64,000 bases of DNA from Diaporthe sp. PMI_573 (taxonomy: Eukaryota; Ascomycota; Sordariomycetes; Diaporthales; Diaporthaceae). The stretch lies in NCBI GenBank assembly GCA_021399435.1, contig JAJTUP010000001.1, forward strand, positions 1,426,001 to 1,490,000, given 5' to 3'. The number at the start of each line of letters is the position of its first letter. The stretch's first letter is position 1. The notes below the pieces were generated by a model, which did no database searches, had not been told where the DNA came from, and worked only from the letters and a program-made list of their open reading frames with translations. Shown piece by piece: positions 44,525-58,700 of this stretch. The translations under genes were made by a program, and so were the position numbers.

Positions 44525-45422
44525 GGTGGACTGTGACAATAAAGTGCATGCAAGTGCTGGTCAGCCGTTCGATGTGAAGTATCCAGGTTGTATTCGGTCA
44601 GAATAGTAGATCTGGTATTTTGTGTCCATGTCTCTGCTGAAAGAAAACATGACAGGGGCACTCTACTATGTGTCGTGGTCGGTCTACCCATCCAACCTGC
44701 ATAAATTTGTGGAGAAAATGTCCATCTCCATCTCCATCAGCTATTTTGTCAGTCACCAGCAGTTCATAAGAGCCGCGCCGTCACGATTGTTACTGTTGGT
44801 TGCTCAGTGTGTACATGACATGGGTTGGGATTCTGGACTTGGCTGCCATGGGACCCACCGACGTCGATTCATTTCGACAAACAACAACTCAACAAGGTGA
44901 CATTTGGTAGGCACATGCACATTGGGTCCGAGGCAAAGGTTACCAAGTTACCATTACGTAGAAACCGGACGGAGTTCCTTTGATTTAATTAATTCTCAGA
45001 GTCTTCCTACCTGAGCAAACATTCAGTCCACCATCTCTTAGCCCTTTAGACAGGGGCAGTGTCAATGGATGCTGCCGTAGAACCCAGACTCATTTTCCAT
45101 CCAGCTGCTCCGATATTCACTGCTTAATTAGGCAGCAAACTATTGGTGTTCAATGTTGATTTTCCGGGTTTTGGTTTTCCAGTGGCAGTGACCCCAGGAA
45201 AGTTGCCTTCTTCCTTCACCCACCACTGGGCTGCACCTGCCCTCCATCCAGCAATACGCAAGTCAACACCCCTTCCTTCCCGACACATCCCAGATAAATT
45301 ACTACAGTGTGTTTTGTGCCCATTCCACATACCACCTTTGACTCGTCTGTCTTACGTATCACCAACCTCGGTGGGCTTTGTGCTTACACCACTCCCCCCT
45401 TCGCCCTCGACCACAATTCATC
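44525..45422. other. Divergent promoter of the AIM9-like gene and the 1099-residue protein gene
   Basis: About 900 bp. The last 150 bp before 45423 are C/T-rich, as expected for a leader. No gene is seen. Confidence 0.5.
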
Positions 45423-48400
45423 ATGGACGACGGCGACGGCTCCAAGGACGGCGGCACTGGGCAGCCTGGTCCCAAGCCCTCGCTTGATGCGACCGCGTGT
45501 CAGACTCCCACCCAGCCTGGCGTCCCAGCGTGGATGTTGGCCAGGAACAACTCGGTGCACGCGCCTGTCTTTGGGCAACCATCAGAGCGAAAGAGGTACG
45601 TGTGCCCACTGCCATCCTCGACCCGTCACACGTTAACACTCCATTCTCGGCACCAGTCCCAAGCTTCCCAGCACGTCCTCATTCGCCTTCGGGTCAGGAG
45701 GCTCCAAGTCTCCTTGGGCCGAAGTCCGAGCAGCAATCAGAGCGAACAACACCAACGGTCAAGCCAATGCCCCTCGGCCGTCAACCCAGCCGTCCCCGTC
45801 TGTGGATCTGGACACACTCAGCGACGACCAGGCTCTCGCACTACTCTTGGAGAACGAAACTGTCGCAGGTCTGTTGCAGAATGCATTCAACACACGCGTC
45901 GAGGAGCACCAGCAGAAGGTGCAGCGAGCCTACACCCAACGCCTGCTTGAACTCGAAGAATACACTCGAAGCTGGCGAGATACCACAAAGGAACTCTGGT
46001 TGGCCGTCAGCGAGGGCAAATTCAACACCAATCACGATCAGCGGGAAAGTCTCAGCTGGAAAGGTCCACAAGAGGCTGGACACGACTTCAATCCAGAGTG
46101 TCCCACGGTGTCCCGAGAAATCGTCGAAAAGGAATTTGATTCAGATGGAAGAGTGGCATGCATCAGTGTCAAGAACTCCAGCGCCCCTCACTCCGACTCA
46201 CACTTCAACCTCGTGAACTGGACCAACAGCAACGGGTGCGGCAGCAGGAACTTCAAGACCTTTGCACACAAACTTGGTTCATACTTTAGCAAGCTTCCAC
46301 GTTTAGTGTTCAGACACAAGACCAAATCTGGGAGGATCGAATATCGATCCATCACATCGGTCGATTCCACCACACAAAATATCAACAGGGGCGATGCGTG
46401 CATAGAGCTGACACCTTCGAATGTCGCACTCTTGGGGAAAACATTCTGTTATCTCAAAGACACACATGATCGATTTCACCTGCGAAACAGTCACAACTTT
46501 TGTAAGGATATTTCTGAAGCCGAGCTTGCCTTTCTATATGACCGATTCTCTCAGCAACCCACAAAGAGGCATATAGACGTGTTGCCTCTGTACGCCGGCA
46601 AAAAGGTCATTCCCGATCTCTTCGCTGTCAATATCAGCGTCGCTGTTATTCCCAAGAGGTTGTTGATTGCTCGGCCACGCTACAACCTCAATGACAATGG
46701 CGGTATCAGCGGTGTGAAGTTCTTCGACGTCGGAAGTGACGCTTACACAACACGCCAAGAAGGTGGTGAGTGTACCCTGCCAGCTGGTCTCCTCATTCCC
46801 ATCTTAGCAAAAGCTGCTCCCTCCAGACTTCTTACTAGTAAATGTACAGATGAAATTATCCTTTTCGAAGACAGGGTCGTCTTCGCTAGGCTCGCTCTGC
46901 TGCTCGGTTTCTCCGTTGATGCGGGCATTGTGCCAGTTTCTGAGACTTTGGCACCACCTCAGCCGTCACTGTTCCAGCGAACGCTTGCTCTTAGTGATGG
47001 GCTGAAGGAGCTCAGGGACAAATCTCGCCACGATCAGTCTAATCCTCAGGCTCACATTCAATGGCTCGCAATCGGTGGAGAGCCTCAAGATGTTCGCTCT
47101 CCCTCGCCCAAGCTAGAGCAGGACAGAATCATGGACAATCGATCACAAGCATATGGTGTGGAGGAAGAGGTGTTGCCATTCGAGCTGACCAATCAACACA
47201 CCATTGACGATCTACCGGATGGTAGCCAAGATAGCGATCTCATCATGCTTGACGAGCAGCCGAAGAATGTTACGTTTCGTTGCCGTAAGAAGCGTCCTCC
47301 CCCTGCGGCTGGTCAGGTGGCCAAAACGACAAAGAAGCCCAAGTTCTCAACTGTTGAGCCTTCCACGGTGTTGGAGACGCAGCTGCCTCTGAGTGATCCA
47401 CATGGTCAGGCGCTTCAAGGTTTGCCCAATCTTCCACTGGGATCTCTCGCTCGCACTGAAGGACTTGACAAGGAGCGCCTCGGCGAACCCGCAGCTGGTT
47501 CGTCACAATCTCAAGCTGACACGGAGCAGAAGAAGCCACATACAACGTCTAGTTCTCAGGCCCAGTCAATACCTTTGGGCGAGCAACATCCTGTTGCGAC
47601 TTTTAGCCCATTGCCCCCTCCGAGTGAGGTGATTGCCGGAAAGACGCACGGGCTTGGGGAGCAGCTGCGACAGCTGGGATGTCGCTTTGAAGACAACGTT
47701 GACCAGGTCGACGGAAGCACCGCCGGCGGAAACATCGAGAATTCCGAACAGCTGCAAGCCATTGAGGCTTTTAAACGACCACCAGCCCCGGGTGAGATGA
47801 CTGCCAGCCACGAGCTTCGAGAGCAGTTGCGACAGCTCGGATGTCGCTTTGAAGATGACATTGACAAGGTCGACGTAAGCACCATCGGTGATGGGGTCAG
47901 AAAGATTGAACAGCTGCAAACGAGGATCGAGCGCCTTGAGGGGATGCTTGAGACTCAGCGTCGGATTGAGGATAGGCAGAAAGCCGACGAGAACTTGGGT
48001 CCAGGGGCTCACCTGCCATCTTTTGGTGTCCCCAATCAGACCAAGGTGTCTTTGGGCGACTCAGACTCACCTTTCACCGAGCAAGAGTGTGCCACAGACA
48101 CTCAGAAGGTCTTGACAGGCCAAAGCGAAAGTGCGCCTGTCGCGGGCGAGAATCTGTGTAAGTCGTCTTCAAGTGTGGCTCATATGCTCCAAAGCCATGC
48201 CGGCAAGGGCGGATAAAACAATTGCAAGAGTGAAGTCGCTGATGTTTAGACCGCCAGGTTCATCGATCAACGACAGTACTGCTCTGGCAGCCCCGGCAGG
48301 GCCGGAACGGTCCCCTCCCACCATTCCCACCGAGCCAAAGGCGTTTCGTGGTGTGCCTGAAGAGCCGAGAGCTATGAGCACAGCCGCGCCTCAGACCTGC

Positions 48401-48957
48401 TCGCCGTACTTTGCTTGCGCCGTTTCAATCGCCCCTGTTTCTCAGGATCAGTCATTGCAGGCCAAGGTTTCGTTGAGCACGGCGGAGGAGCCAAAGGAGA
48501 CCAAAGACGAGGACATCGAGAGTTTGATCAGAGAGCAAGAGCTGGAGCAACGCCTTGACGAGATACAGAACGCCCGCGAAAAGGAACGTGTGGCTGCTGC
48601 ACCCAGGGATTCTCCCACAACGCCAAACCAGGTCAACGAAGCTCGTGGCATGAACCACAGCGATAGCACTGCACTCCAGAATCATCAACCGTCACACGCA
48701 GCGGTGATAAGCTCACCGCCGCCCTCTCACCATGATAACCCCGCTGAGCCGGCCAATCCGAACCCCTTCGCTACGGTCGGCCGACCAGTGGTATCGATCG
48801 GGCCATTGGATCATGAAACGCAGTTGGTAAGTGGAATTTTCGATCTCACAGATGAGCTGAGCTACGTTTTGGGTCTAACCTCACTGTTTGCATTTAACAG
48901 GTTCCCGAGTTTCCTCAATCGGCGCACAGCAGTTCTGATGAAGGGGAGGCTGAATAA
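45423..48957 (+). CDS. Large protein of unknown function (1099 residues) with an internal duplication
   Basis: Exons 45423-45595, 45657-48157, 48258-48826 and 48901-48957; introns 61, 100 and 74 nt, with donors gtacgt, gtaagt, gtaagt. Phase agreement fixes each junction; the second acceptor is ccgccag at 48257. The N-terminal 120 residues are low complexity and lead into helical EDQ-rich sequence. A folded-looking domain follows between about residues 230 and 500, with Trp, Cys and aromatic residues, for example FKTFAHKLGSYFSKLPRLVF and a later DLFAVNISVAVIPKRL. A long Ser/Pro/Gln-rich part then holds two 33-residue copies built around EQLRQLGCRFED, followed by a coiled coil. The C-terminus is disordered and ends in acidic SSSDEGEAE. 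I recognise no family. Confidence 0.78.
47659..47919 (+). repeat. Two 99-nt intragenic repeats
   Basis: Copies at 47659-47757 and 47821-47919, separated by 63 nt, all in frame. Both encode EQLRQLGCRFED, then a D-x-VD-x-ST core and a terminal EQLQ. The first third is nearly identical and the middle has diverged, so the duplication is older than that in the microprotein gene. Confidence 0.85.
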
Positions 48958-51900
48958 AATGGACTGCTTGATGTGGCACCAAGCCAACAACAGGTTTTGG
49001 GCTCAGCTGTCGTGTGGGCAATTTGATGAGTGATCAGGCACTCAGAGGCGTCCTTGAAAAGCTTCGAAGCCAGCGGGACACGGTTCAATTGTTCCTCGCA
49101 TTGTCACCACTATTAGACACAACAATTCTCATGTTTGTTTTCTTGTAATCAGAAAGTTCATTGGCTTCACCGGAATCAGGAGAGACCAGAGCCCTTTGTT
49201 AGCCTCTCCCTGTTTCTTATCATTCACAGGCTGGAGAGCTCCTCTAAAGTGAAAGTTATGTAGAGGACACTGTGAATGTTTTGCTGAACTCTTGCGTCTG
49301 CCAATCAAGCGGAGCTTCAGACTTAGTGTTGCGCCGCCCCACGTCACAAGTAGTCAAGGACAGGTTCGGCGAGCTCCATGGGCAAGTACCTGTCCTTCCT
49401 TCTGGCGCTGTCTTCCAGAATCAAGCCTCCCATCTTTTGTGATTCCCCCAAATAAGCACCACATCACTATTGGAAAACAGTGCTTATTGTGTCCCCTTTC
49501 TGAGGCTTGTCACACAATCTCAATCTCCCGAGCATCTTGTTATCTAGTTAAGAGCACAGGCAAGGAATATGGCACCATGAACCAAGCCCTGGATTCTTGT
49601 TATCGAGAACGGGAGACACCGGCCATACATCGCATACATACCTCGTCTCCCCTGTATGCGTCGGCCAGGGACGAGAGGTGAACAAGTTGAGATGCGTAAC
49701 GCTAGGCTTTAGGCAAGACCTGAAGTTTTAACTTTTGATAAGAGGCATATTCTCAAACCTACGAAAAATCGTCACGGGCAACAGTCGCCCTGAGCTGATT
49801 CTAGTGGACCGAACAAACACAAGGACCACAGCACATGCGGTGCCCCTCCCCGTCCCCGTGCCTTGTGCTGGTGTCTTGTGCGGCCATTCGAGAACCACAG
49901 AAGAACGAACGACCTCTCCGTTTCGAATTGTCTCATAGATACGAGATTTTATCTCCCACCCGTCTTTGTCGGCCTCGAGCCCGACCTGCCGGGCCCAACA
50001 CCATCCATTCTTCCTGGCCGTCCTGAATACTTACCCGTGTGACGGCCTTTGCATGAGGGTCGAACTCGCTGTCGTCGGCAGTTACCGAGACAAGACATGC
50101 GTGAGCCCCGACGCAATTAGCCAAGGCTACTTACATCACAGGAGTTCGTTCTCTTGAGAGGTTACAATGGCTGTCCCTTGCAGTCAAGATAGTCACCCAA
50201 TCGATCCTCCATCGGCATGCGGCAATCTCGAGTCTGTCTCCCTGTCGACCCGCGCCGAGGGACGGGGACGGTGGACCCATTGGCCAGCACCGTCATTCCA
50301 CATGCCTAGCATTAATATTGATTCATTGCAGGTGAGAGCCTCACGCGGGCTAGTAGGCGGCGCGACAGCATCAGATAGAGTGGATGTCTTGCATGTTGCA
50401 TGTGGCGCGCAAGGGGTGGATAAGCTTCGGCCGGCCTGCCCACGCTAGACAGGCCTAGAACCAGAAATGTCAGAAGGTTGCCCGCCGCCGATGGGATGTC
50501 GAGCAGCAGCAAGCTGCCGCTATTCCTGCAAGCATCGCGCAGGCGCATGCATCGCAGAGGAGGCCATTCATGTGGCTCAGCCAGAACATAGGCTCAGCGC
50601 CGGCCCGGCCGAGACAACCCCTTTTGGGACAGGATTTCGGTCGCGCGGTGGGATCCGGGGTACCGTTCCCCTACCCCAGTGGCACGTAACTATGATGGTA
50701 TGATGACTTGGGCTGCAACGCTGCGATGGTTGCCCGGGGAGACCTGGGAGGGTGGTGCTCGGTGCTGAGAAAAGGCCAGACGGGCAGCTGTCCGCTGAAC
50801 AGGGCGATGAATTGGGTGAAACTGACCCTTGGGGATGCGACGGTGGCAGTGTGCAAGATGGCAGCCCTGCCTGCACCGCCCGCCCCGACTCGGGGTCGGG
50901 GTGTCTGGAGCGCTCCGGGCTATCGAGCCTTGGATCCGGGAGCGACTGTGGTGGTGACCTCGCGAGCGCGCCAGGGCTCTGGTCGAGGCAATCCGGGTAG
51001 CTCGCAACGTCGACCCGGGCAGCAAGCAGCTACCAAAAGAGAGCAAGCCTTGACCCATTAGACAGCACATCAATGGGACGGTGATGTGGCCACAAACCCA
51101 TGCTGCCCCCTCCCCCCCAAGGTGATGGGTTTGGAGCGAGGTAGGTCCCTGCGCGCGCGCTCGAAAGCCTCGGTATGTACGCGCCGGCGCAACGGACGGG
51201 CGCAGTCAAGAGGAGGGATAGGAGAATTATCGGAGTCCCTCAAACTGCCACGTGTTGTTGCCAGTCGTGCCAGTCTTGCGTGATAGACCGATGATCTTTA
51301 ATTAAATTTCACCCTGAAACGCATTGGTTCGTCTGCCAGACTCGAAGTAGTCTATACGTAGGGCCTGGCATTCAAGGTTCGTCGACTGCCGCCTCACAGC
51401 AGCCCCGACAAGGGGCAGCGATCCACGGTGCGACTTGCCGCACGTGCAGCTGAAGGATCACTGTGCAGATTGCAGCCTGCAGACATGCAGGGGCAAATGA
51501 TCTTCTGGGAAGGGTGGCTCCTTTCTCAGTACGACGCTGTATTTCGCGAATGCTTTAGGATACTGCTATGGCACATGGAGAGCTCCGATGCGGGCAGTGT
51601 GGTTGGGGATGCCGCGCTGATGGACAAGTTTCACGATGTCTTGGAGCAGCATGTTCTGCACAGCCCAACACCACTGTCCAAACAACCTTAATTAAACAGA
51701 TGGCCGCTGAGTGACCCTCGTCAGCAGTGTCGCTGGGCTGTCCCTGGAGAACTTGCTGTAGGCCGAGATCAAGCTGAGCCGGACCGAGGTCGATCCCATG
51801 TATTGGTCCGCTCACCCGCCGGATCCTCCGGCAGGCTCGGCCGCCTAGGTGACGGCATGAACGCCCGACTGCACCAATGGAGTTTACGCTGAAACCTTTG

Positions 51901-54900
51901 ATCGAATTTGGATACCTGTGAACCATGCCACTGGGTATTCCTGTCTCTGTTCGTCGCTGGGCCACGAGAGGACGTTGCAGGAACTCAGGCTACCAGGTAA
52001 TCGGCGAAGATCGAGATGAATCGCGCTGGATCAACTCGTGCTTAGTCCGTGGAGCTTCAAGCCCTGCACGTCCGAGATGATGTGACAGAAAAACCGGTTG
52101 GAAAGGCACCGAGGAAAAGTTTGACGCATCCCCATGCCTTTTTAGAACAAATCATGGGCAACCTTCGGCAATATGACTCGCATCGAAGCTGGTCAGCTGG
52201 AACCGTCAGGCAGGCCTGGCTAATGAGCACCTCCATCGTGGGCTAGAAGACTTGTGCTTTTCAGCAAATTGGAGCATACGCCATTGGACGGCCCAAGCAG
52301 CATTTATTTGACTGGGATCCACGTCGATCCGGGACCGTCGCGTCTTGTTGGCGTCGCGGGGATATTTTTTTTTGGGCGATCTGAACCCCTCCATTGCTTA
52401 ACAAGCTTCTCATTGTCCAGTTGCATGTCCCTCAATTCTTTCCTGAGCTGCCATGCCCTTGGTATTCATCATAGCTTGGGCATCTTGTAATCCTATGTCA
52501 CCTCGATGTTGACAGGTGACAACTTTTTTTCGCTAGTGTGTTGAAGGGTTGGAACAGTGCACCCAACGGCGCAAAGTTTGCTGACTCGGTTCTGGCCGGT
52601 CACGCGTGATGGTGGTGGGAAAAATTCCCTTGCTGGGTCCGAGGGGCTCCGGGTGTTGAGCGTGCTGGGCAGGATGTGAACAGTAGCATCAGAACCAGGT
52701 TAAGAAGAAATGGCAGACTGACGAGCTGATTGGATAATTCCGGCTTGCGCCTTGAATTAGTTGGAGTGCCTTAGGTGACAAGACTAACACAGTACTGGCC
52801 ATCGCTGTGAAAACACCCTAGTGTTGGGCAAGATGGGCCACTCATGGTAAGTGACCGAAGCCAATTGATGAAATTCCAAATACAGTGCACAATGTTCTGA
52901 CAGCCCGAGCGAGGCCTAGCAAACATTGTCAGCAAATCCTGCGATTCCTCACAGCTGCCAAGACTGATGAGAAATGGCTGTCAATCTTGTCAGTCTAGAC
53001 TAGGGGGTCTCGACCCAGAGAAGACTCCACCAGACTGGGCCATAAGCTCTCCGGTCGGTGGCTGGCATTGTTGCTGCCAAATGGCATTGGATGAACGACC
53101 GCTTATTTGTCGGTGCAATGAGCAAGGATGCGCATTATTCCACGGAGATTGACACATCGAGGCTGATATTTGGCGCCATGCAAAGCCACCGTAGATGCAG
53201 TGTTGCATATTATCGATGTTGACCAGATGAATTGGCTTGGTGTGCTCGCTCGTGAACCCTTGGCTGTCAGAGAGGCGTGCCGGAGCATCTGGGGGAGGTC
53301 GTTGCGAGAAGCTCAGAGTTGTGGCAGCTACCCATCAGATGATGATGCAATGCCACAGATGCACGACAGGTCCTGGCCCCTGAAATTTGGCTGGGACGGG
53401 CATCGGGTCCGAGAGGCTGGGAGGGGGGAGGAGAGAAGAGCAAGCAGACGCACGGCGCAGGGCGAACTCATAGGGCAGCAACCCGAAGCAGGAGAGAAAT
53501 CCCCCATTCGTGACCCGCCTTCAGATGCCCGGCCAGATCTCGCTGTGATTTGACAGGCCGAATAGGGCGGGGCCACAAGGTGGTACATTTACATTATCAC
53601 CGTATCACCGTATTATTCAGTAGCGGAACATGGCTGGCCAGTGCGAGCTCTTTCAAAACAGGGGTTGTGAAGCAAGGGTGGCCGCATTTTGCTAGGCGGC
53701 CGACAGGTTTTGAATCGTGGGCCGGCAAGGCAGTCACTTGCATGTGACGCACACACCTCTCTGGTTTTTGACGTGGTGTTTGGTTGGTTCCGGCCGTGAG
53801 GGAGCAGTGGTGGGGTGCAAGTCGGAAATGGTTGTCGGGATGTCAAGAAGGGGTCATCCGGCTTTCCCTTGAGGCTGTTTCGTAACAGCAGCCCGCCTCA
53901 GCTGGAGTGCAAGGAGCCGTGTTTCGTGCATTGCAGACTGCCTGGCCTGGCTGGCTGGCTAGCTGCCTGCCTGCCTGCCGCGCCGCGAACGAGAAAGCAC
54001 CCGGATCATGGCTGCTCACCACTGGTGAGGTCGGCTGGCTGGCAGGCTGCCCAGTATCTGCGGTGGCAAGTCCAGGTGTTCTTGTTTCCCACCCGCGTTG
54101 CCGGCTTCGAGGGAGATGTCTCGGCAGGGTATTCTCGAGGGCTGTACCGTCCTGGCTGTACAGTCTTTGTCTCTTGCCGGCAGGTTCGCTGCCACGGATG
54201 GGCATCACAGGATTGCCGAAGGGCCAGTCGGACCGGGACTTGCCAGTCGGCTCGTAGGCCCTTGCGACGAATGTGTTTTTGCCGACGAGACAGAACGAAG
54301 ATCGATTCCTCGCAATGCATAGGCACAGTCCGGCCAGCAGGCCAGTCCAGGCGACGAGGGTCGCGTCCTCCACAGTACGGCACGGCCTCCACTGTCCATG
54401 AGCATGGCGCCGACGGTAGCTTCGCGCGCGAGACTTGGATCATCGTGGTAAAGCTGAACAACCGTGCATCCGAATCTGACCACTGACGCGCCATGGCTGG
54501 CGGGCTGGGCTGTCGGGGCGGCTCAGAAGCTTTGATGGCATGCTTCTAGGTCGAGAGTTAATCGCTAGAGGAGGCCGGCTGTTGGCTCGTCCTGCTCGTC
54601 TTGTTGGCTAGAGTTGTTGGGTGGCGCGTCGTGATCGAGACTGAAGACGGTATTTGAGGATCTGGAGGATCTGGACCTGGGGCAGCTCCATTTGCTATTT
54701 GCTGTAGCTGTCCCAAGCACATTCCTGCCATGTACCTTTGTACCTCCGGGGTGGGATTTCGGTACACTGATGACCAGCTCGGGTACGGCAGAAGAGAAGG
54801 GATGCTTTACCCCGCATTAACATGAGCGCCGCCGTATGTGGTTGCCAGACTGTTAACACCCGCGGCCAGCTGCCCCTCCCGGGTTTGTACCCATCCACGC

Positions 54901-55050
54901 AGCATCGTCACTGTGCAGAGTGGGCTCTCTTTCCCATGCCGGTTGCCAGAAATCCCGGACCCTGTCAGGCTTGTTGCTTCCTCCTGCCCCACGAGCGTCG
55001 ATCCTCAAAGTCTGAATGCGGTAGGAATGCAGCGGGCAGCGGGCAGCCCT
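48958..55050. other. 6-kb region without a supportable gene
   Basis: Many short frames exist on both strands, most of them GC-driven. The best single candidate is a plus-strand frame starting at 51485, which ends at 51691 and has protein-like composition (Trp/Phe/Leu-rich, with FWEGWLLSQYDAVFRECF). It lacks a convincing exon partner. Simple repeats of the GCCT/GGCT type occur at about 53937-53980. No element ends or RNA genes are recognised. Confidence 0.45.
51485..51691 (+). other. Orphan open frame, possible exon
   Basis: 68 codons with well-mixed, amphipathic composition, ending in a proper stop. Possible acceptors (cctcacag near 51399, ctgtgcag near 51469) lie upstream, but no matching 5' exon is evident. 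It could be a small gene, one exon of an unseen gene, or chance. Confidence 0.2.
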
Positions 55051-55763
55051 GGCAGTGAGTGACTTCACTTTTCCCTTGTATTGTCTGTCTTGTCTTGTCT
55101 TGTCTTATTCACCTCGGCCCCCCCTCTTCTCTCCCCTCCTCGGGCCTCCATCTCTTTCTGACGCACCGTCACTGTCCCCACCCTTTTTCTTGGGACCCGT
55201 GCGGCTGTGCAATGTGCAATGTGCATCATTCTCGTGCGTTACCTTGCTTGCCAGCCAGCCAGTCAGCCTGTCTCCCAGTCTGCTATGTAAGTATACAGTA
55301 CGTACCCCTTCCTGCCTTGGCTTTGCCCTGTACAATTTGACCACCAGAAATGCGCCGTACGTACTGTGCCGTGTCATCCTGCAGGCTGCAGGAACCGTAT
55401 TGCTGGAATCATACCCACGGGGGGTTACTTGATGATTGCCCAGCGGATACTGCTTCGAGGTGTACTGTGTTAATTTGTGGGATTCAAGCTGACCCCCCCA
55501 TTGATGACAATGACTGACGCTGTAGTGATCCAGGCTCTCTCAGCCCAGATTCTTTAGCATACAAGTCCACGTACATTCATCCATCCATACAACAATTACG
55601 GATGCAGCTCTTGCTGCACAGACTGCTGCAGGAAAGGAGCTTTGCCCACGCCTTGCCTTCCGGGTGCGGACAGGCGAGCGGGTGCTGCACACTGTATATG
55701 CCAGACATACTGTACCTAGGTACCTATGTTGGTCGGTGCCCCGTGCAGCAGGAGCAGCATGCC

Positions 55764-55791
55764 CGGCAGGGCAGGGCAGGGCAGGACAGGG
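55764..55791. repeat. (GGCAG)n microsatellite
   Basis: About five units of a 5-bp repeat. Other simple repeats nearby are TCTTG units at 55088-55107 and a CA run at about 56289-56307. Confidence 0.85.
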
Positions 55792-58700
55792 TATCTGATG
55801 TACATGTACATCAGCGCAGGGGGAGGTGCCCATCCGTCATCCATGATCCTGGAGGCGTCCCATCCAGTTTTTAGCTCAAGAGATTTTCTTACTCTTCCGC
55901 TCCGGCTTCCCACCATCCCACCACCGGACCGTCTTGCTTGCTTTGCTTGCTTGTGCGTTCGTGCTCCTGCTCCCAGCTCCTTACCCGTTCTTGCTTGCAC
56001 TGTTTCGTTATTCTTTTGGCTCCGGGCTGTCTTTTTTGCGCTGCCTGACCTCGTCTTCGTGTCGCGCTTGCAAGCACAACCTAGGTAGCATCTGCCGAGC
56101 TGTGCCTTCCCTTCCTTGTCCGTCAGGCCCTTAGCCACCTCCGTTACGTTTAGTTAGCCGTGCTTGGTTGCTCCTGGCACGCGCAAAAAAAGCCTCTGTC
56201 CTGCGCTTAATTCTGCTCAGTCTCTCTCAAGTCGTGTGTTCTCACTCCCTTGGGCTACGACCAGACCAGACCGGACCATCATCCTAGGTACACACACACA
56301 CACACACTCCGCTCTCACTCACACACACGGGGTCACTGCCACCAGACTTACTGCTTGCCCCCCCCTCCCGGCCGCATCTAACCTCCTGCTCCTTCCCGAC
56401 TTCGACCTTCTTCTCCCTTCTCTCTTCTTCCCCCCCCACCTCCACCTCATCATCACGATCGCCTCTCGTTGTGCAATCTTTCGTCTTCGCGATACGTCTT
56501 CCGCTCCTGAGCGTTGCTTGAACAAGCATCCTTTTTGTGTCTTGTGTGTTCTTGTTGCCTTTTGTCCACCGTATTCCCCCTGGCGCAAAATTCAGATCAA
56601 CTCATCATCCACTTCTCCTTCTGCCCTGATTTTGCGACCTGTGCGACAGGCTCTTGCCCGCCGTGGTCATCTACCCTGCCTAAACCCGAGCATTACCGGC
56701 CAAGTACAAGTAAAAAAACCATAGCGACCGAAAAGCTCACGAATTTCCCCTGCGCAGTATCACGAAGATACGACCCCGTTGTGTGCGCCTATCACGAATT
56801 TCGAGCCGACCGCGAGCCGTAGCATCCGACCCGGCGCATTCCATCGCCCGCACTACTTTTTCGACGACCCTTTGCGCTTCTCTTAGTCTACGCTCGCCTT
56901 AAGCCTGCGCATACGTACTCCAGAGCCGCAACACCTCGGAAGCGAAACCCGGCCCCCCTCCAACAAGAACTACAAAGGCTATCGCCATCTCCCTGCCAAG
57001 ATATCCGAGGCGTCTCCGCCCGTTCATCTGTCTGTCACACCAGCAGTTGAACCATTCGTGGCATTCAATCTTATTTTTGAAGCAACAGACTGCTTGATTT
57101 GCTGTCCAACAGCCAAGGTGAGCTTTTCTACAATTTAGTCTTGATTTTTTTGTACTCTTCGGCCTATGTCATGTGTGGGCGCGTCATCACCAAATTTCTG
57201 GAGAAATGGGCCTATCCGTCTCATCGACCCTGGATATATGTGGACGCGCAGCCTCTGCGCGCCGGCGAGACCCGACCGAGACTCACCCCTCGCCAATCGA
57301 GCCCAAAGGATACGCAAAGGGTCCCTGCGCAACGTGCTCCTGGCGTGGGCGCAGCATCTTGAGCATCTCGACTTTGCGCTCTGTGTTTTCCTGCCGGGGA
57401 ACGATATTCGATTTCTGGATTTCGAGGCTGGGGAGAACCACTGCTACGATGGGACAACACCGCGTCGTAGTGGCGTTTGAAAAATTATGGACATCACGGG
57501 AGGCGCGCGGAAACATTGTGGGATCCGGTGGCAATTCAGAAAGGGCCCGAATCGTAGCCAGAAGCTGGGACAGGTCGTGCAAGCAGTGCCTCCGCACCGG
57601 CGGTTCTCCAGGTTGACGGCACGAAGACCAATCCTTGACTGCGACTTGACACACTCGGCTCGACTGGCCACGAAATGGCAGCTATGAGGCACGTTGCGGT
57701 GCCCACCTGTACGACTGTGCGAGAAGGGCCAGCCCGGGGAATAAGCGCCTTGATGAACTTTCTGCAGCTGTCGGGATTGCGGAAGCAAAAATGGGATCAT
57801 CCTAGAGAAGGGTCGCTGAAAGCTTTCATCCGGCATCTGCTGATTTCCCCCAATGCCAACGCCGTGCAGTCGGCCGCGAACCGGTATTTTAACGAGACGA
57901 GCTTTCTTCGACATCCACATTCATCCGTCAACACGGAGCCGCGAACTCGAAAATCGCTTCTCAGCACATCTCAGTGTACGAACACACCCAACAGCTGCCG
58001 CCCTGCGACCCGGCCTTGCGACCTCAGGCTGCCTGGTTGTCACCGGGCCAGGAGAGGAGACCATCAAAAGGGGTGGCACGCGCAGATTGCGAACCGGCTC
58101 TAGGCTCTTCATCTCACAAGAAAAGGCCCCTCGGTGTCGGCCAAGCTGTTGTCTCCGTGAGCAGCGGAAGCACAGTCTTCGAGAACTCCTCCGGCCCTCG
58201 TATCACCGACTCACCGCGCATAGTACATCACGGTGACCCCTGGTGTCTTGATGTCCATACCCGCGCCGAACTGCTCAAACCCTCTGGATACGGAACGTTA
58301 TGCCTTGACTGCTCCTCCGTGAAATCGGAACCGAGGGCGAGTTTGCCTGGATGCTCTGGCTGAGAAAGGTGGCACGCACTGGAGCATCTACCTTTCAGCA
58401 TTGCATGGGCCCCTTAGACCGTGTTGATACCTCGGCTTCGCGCTGAATTCATGGATCTTTCTGGCCAGCAATATCTCGCAACGTGGCAATGGGGCAGACT
58501 GCCTCGCCTCGGAGTTCTCCTGCGCATCTCAAAGCTCCACGATGAGCACACATACGCTCTCTCTGATCTGGCGTGCATTTGTTTTCTCAATATTTCGTTG
58601 TGCATATTTTTACTAACACACCGTTCCAGTTATCCTCTGCCAATACTTGATCTCAACCATTCTTCTGGAGTAATCCTACTCTTCTCCGACCACGACCTCT

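Noticed and set aside
48131..48257. A start codon for a separate gene in the frame that runs from 48131.
   Set aside because: The gtaagt donor at 48158 and the ccgccag acceptor join this frame in phase to the large upstream exon, so it is exon 3 of the 1099-residue protein.
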